A stretch of DNA of 9,214 nucleotides from Candidatus Pollutiaquabacter sp. (lineage in GTDB: Bacteria; Bacteroidota; Bacteroidia; AKYH767-A; 2013-40CM-41-45), in assembly GCA_903854075.1 (NCBI GenBank), contig CAINVI010000227.1, positions 1 through 9,214 on the forward strand, in the 5' to 3' direction. This document shows positions 6,911 through 9,214 of this stretch, one piece after another. A program made the position numbers and the translations under genes. The notes beneath the pieces are model-generated. The model made no database searches, was not told the DNA's origin, and saw nothing but the letters and a program-made list of their open reading frames with translations. Each line of letters begins with the position of its first letter. Position 1 is the first letter of the stretch.

Positions 6911-8215
6911 TTGAAAAAGATTCTGTTTATCACGTACTATTGGCCGCCCAGCGGTGGAGCAGGAGTTCAGCGTTCGCTTAAGTTCGTCACGTATCTTCCG
7001 CACTTCGGAATTGAGCCTATAGTCTTGACCGTAGATCCGGAACGTGCTACCTATCCTGTCCTCGATCAAAGTCTTTGTGCCGAAGTGCCTTCGGCAGTAA
7101 GCGTGGTACGTACCGATTCCTTTGAGCCGTTGCGCATACTGCGCGCGCTCACCGGAGGAAAGGTTAAAATACCATACGGTGGATTTACCAATCAACGTAA
7201 AGAAAAGATTTCGCAACGTGTACTCCGATTTCTTCGCGGTAATTTTTTTCTGCCGGATGCACGGGTTGGTTGGGTAAGGCATGCGACAAAAGCTGCCGAA
7301 AAAATAATTGCAGAAAATGACATTGATACGATTATCATTTCTTCTCCGCCACACAGTGCTCAGTTGATAGGATTGGCCTTGAAGCGTAAGTTTCCTAAAT
7401 TACGTTGGGTGGCTGATTTGCGCGATCCGTGGACGGATATTTATTACTACGATGAAATGTTGCATTTGCCGTTCGCGCGCCGAATTGATCGGCGCTACGA
7501 GCTTCAAGTGTTGGAGACTTGTGATGCCGCTATCATAGTCAGTGAAGATATTCGCCGTTTGTTTGCTGAAAAATTGAACCAATCTTCTGCCAGTAAATTC
7601 CACGTGCTACCCAATGGCTTTGATAGTAAGGATTTTCCGGGAGCAGTGGTGCCGCCGGCAGATTTTTTCCGAATAACGTATGTAGGTACGATTGCCGACA
7701 CGTACAAACCGGAGGTGTTTTTTGAAGCAATCGGTCGCCTTAAGCAGAAATATCCGTTGGTACCGCTGCAGTTGCGAATGGTAGGGAGTCCTGCCAGTGT
7801 TATTCCTCGGCTGCTGGAACAACACGGTTTAAATAAATCGGTGGAGTTTCTTCCTTTGGTGGAACACTCAACTGCTATACGTTACATGCGGGATTCTTCT
7901 TTGCTTTTGCTGTTGATTCCAGACACGTTACACGCCAAAGGTATTTTGACCGGTAAATTGTTCGAATATCTTGGTGCCGGAATTCCGGTAGTAGGAGTTG
8001 GTCCGGCCGATGGTGATGCAGCCCGTATTCTAGCCGATACCGGAACTGGTAAGATGTTTTCACGGGACGATGTTGATGGATTGTTCACCTATTTGGAAAA
8101 GGCCTATTCCGGTTGGTTGGAAAACTCCGATCTTCGACATGGTAAGGAAGTTGCCGTGTATGAACGTAAGGCACAGGCAAAACAACTTGCTGGTATACTC
8201 AACGAATTGAAATAA
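6911..8215 (+). CDS. Glycosyltransferase, family 4 type (GT-B fold)
   Basis: A 434-residue cytoplasmic or membrane-associated sugar transferase. The N-terminus MKKILFITYYWPPSGGAGVQR is the classic first strand and glycine loop of GT4 enzymes. The acceptor half also shows SSPPHSA (144-150) and DLRDPWTD (169-176). The donor half begins near LPNGFD (233-238) and VGTIADTYKPEVFF (258-271). GILTGKLFEYLGAGIPVVGVGP (344-365) is the nucleotide-sugar binding region. Glu352 fits the second Glu of the EX7E motif, but the first is Gly344. The start is TTG: the frame is closed by a stop at 6869-6871 and no ATG lies before the conserved N-terminus, so TTG is well supported. It sits 42 bases after the YfhO-type gene and 9 bases before the AsnB-like gene, indicating one operon. 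Donor and acceptor sugars cannot be read from the sequence. Confidence 0.93.
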   Translation: MKKILFITYYWPPSGGAGVQRSLKFVTYLPHFGIEPIVLTVDPERATYPVLDQSLCAEVPSAVSVVRTDSFEPLRILRALTGGKVKIPYGGFTNQRKEKISQRVLRFLRGNFFLPDARVGWVRHATKAAEKIIAENDIDTIIISSPPHSAQLIGLALKRKFPKLRWVADLRDPWTDIYYYDEMLHLPFARRIDRRYELQVLETCDAAIIVSEDIRRLFAEKLNQSSASKFHVLPNGFDSKDFPGAVVPPADFFRITYVGTIADTYKPEVFFEAIGRLKQKYPLVPLQLRMVGSPASVIPRLLEQHGLNKSVEFLPLVEHSTAIRYMRDSSLLLLLIPDTLHAKGILTGKLFEYLGAGIPVVGVGPADGDAARILADTGTGKMFSRDDVDGLFTYLEKAYSGWLENSDLRHGKEVAVYERKAQAKQLAGILNELK

Positions 8216-8224
8216 TCTACGGAC

Positions 8225-9214
8225 GTGTGCGGAATAGCCGGATTTATTGATCGTAAGCTTTCGGAATCGGATGCAGATCGCCTGATTGAGCAGATGCTGT
8301 CAGCGATTGCTCACCGAGGACCGGATGCACGCGATACCTGGAAGGATTTGCCGGTGGTGCTTGGTCATAATCGATTGAGTATACTTGATCTTAGTGCCGA
8401 TGGTACTCAACCTATGCATGGTTTCGGTGCTGTGATCGTTTTTAATGGGGAAGTGTACAACTATCTCGAGCTACGTAAAGAGCTAGAGCAATTGGGCGAC
8501 CGATTTTCTACGCGTACAGATACTGAAGTGGTACTTGCTGCCTATCGTCGTTGGGGGACAGATTGTGTGAAGCGTTTTGTCGGTATGTGGGCATTTGCAT
8601 TATGGGATATCGCAACGCAATCCTTGTTCTGTTCTAGGGATCGTTTCGGGATAAAACCATTTCATTATATCGAGGAGGGTGGCCGGTTTTATTTCGGCTC
8701 GGAGTATAAAGCACTACGTTGTTCACCGCTGTTTTCGGCTCGGTTGAATGTGAACCAGGCATTACGAGGTCTTCAACTGGGATGGAACGCTTATCATGAT
8801 GAATCTTATTATACCTGCGTTCGTACACTTCCTCCTGCGTCTAATCTTTATTGGAAAGATGGTAATTTCAAGTTGGAGCGATACTGGGACGTTTCAACCG
8901 TTCAGGATACAGGTGGTTCTTTTGCAGATGATGCAGAGCGCTTCAGGGAGCTCTTCATGGACAGTATTCACCTTCACATGCGGAGTGATGTGGAGATAGG
9001 AAGTTGCCTCAGCGGTGGCATCGATAGTTCTGCCATTACTGCCGCAGTAGGTAAGTTATTTCCGGAAACAGCTTTCAAAACCTTTACGGTTTATTATGAA
9101 GGAAAGGATGCTGTTGATGAGCGTCCGTGGGTGGCTGAAGTGTTAAAACAAAACAGCCGCTTGCAGCCATATTACTTGCAGCCATCGGACGAAGAAATTG
9201 CTGCTGAATTTGAA
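8225..9214 (+). CDS. asnB: Asparagine synthase-like glutamine amidotransferase, N-terminal 330 residues (3' end outside window)
   Basis: The family hydrolyses glutamine in an N-terminal Ntn domain and uses ammonia plus ATP to amidate aspartate, or another carboxylate, in the C-terminal domain. GTG at 8225 is followed directly by TGC, so Cys2 becomes the N-terminal nucleophile after Met removal (MCGIAGFID); this fixes the start. Also visible are HRGPD (30-34), Arg50, NGEVYN (74-79), Asp99 in RTDTE, and SRDRFGIKP (137-145). The synthetase domain begins near residue 225 and has the pyrophosphate-binding loop SGGIDSS (263-269). The frame stays open to the last base of the window; the full protein should be about 600-640 residues. 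The start lies 9 bases after the GT4 stop, so it is probably translationally coupled. AsnB homologues are frequent in O-antigen and exopolysaccharide clusters, so it may modify a glycan; ordinary asparagine synthesis remains possible. Confidence 0.94.
   Translation, partial: MCGIAGFIDRKLSESDADRLIEQMLSAIAHRGPDARDTWKDLPVVLGHNRLSILDLSADGTQPMHGFGAVIVFNGEVYNYLELRKELEQLGDRFSTRTDTEVVLAAYRRWGTDCVKRFVGMWAFALWDIATQSLFCSRDRFGIKPFHYIEEGGRFYFGSEYKALRCSPLFSARLNVNQALRGLQLGWNAYHDESYYTCVRTLPPASNLYWKDGNFKLERYWDVSTVQDTGGSFADDAERFRELFMDSIHLHMRSDVEIGSCLSGGIDSSAITAAVGKLFPETAFKTFTVYYEGKDAVDERPWVAEVLKQNSRLQPYYLQPSDEEIAAEFE

Noticed and set aside
6587..7354. A 255-codon open frame on the minus strand across the end of the YfhO-type gene and the start of the GT4 gene
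   Set aside because: It lies antisense to two well-supported coding regions, crosses their boundary, and its translation (many Arg, Asn and Thr, no recognisable motif) looks like a shadow of their codon pattern.

Overview
The window looks like chromosomal DNA from a member of the Bacteroidota, and I would guess an environmental Chitinophagales, Sphingobacteriales or Flavobacteriales-like lineage. The clues are a rpmH product with the longer C-terminal tail seen in that phylum, a CarB of Bacteroidota type, a small protein resembling the Bacteroidota-restricted DUF4834 family, a perfect TAnnTTTG -7 box in front of carB, and the absence of Shine-Dalgarno motifs before every visible start codon. 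Base composition seems even across the window. I see no insertion sequence, phage gene, tRNA, rRNA or CRISPR array.

Layout. Positions 1-110 hold the 3' end of rpmH (ribosomal protein L34), followed by a hairpin terminator that also serves the convergent gene on the minus strand. That gene (160-993) encodes an alpha/beta hydrolase with a complete Ser-Asp-His set. A 189-base divergent intergenic region (994-1182) carries the likely carB promoter. carB (1183-3999, GTG start) encodes carbamoyl-phosphate synthase large subunit without its C-terminal allosteric domain. Twelve bases later a 75-residue single-pass membrane protein follows (4012-4239, DUF4834-like). After a 145-base AT-rich gap comes a second plus-strand run: a polytopic YfhO-type membrane glycosyltransferase (4385-6868), a GT4-type glycosyltransferase (6911-8215, TTG start) and the first 330 codons of a glutamine-dependent asparagine synthase-like amidotransferase (8225-9214, GTG start), which runs off the right edge.

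How the genes fit together. The left part is housekeeping: translation and the carbamoyl phosphate step of pyrimidine and arginine synthesis. The right part (YfhO, GT4, AsnB-like) has the look of a cell-envelope or surface-glycan operon. The GT4 enzyme would transfer sugars in the cytoplasm, the YfhO-type protein would act on a lipid-linked donor at the outer face of the inner membrane, and the AsnB-like enzyme may amidate a sugar or simply make asparagine. No obviously new system is visible. The points most worth a second look are the shortened CarB, three non-ATG starts among six visible starts with no Shine-Dalgarno sequence, and the AsnB-like enzyme closely coupled to glycosyltransferases.
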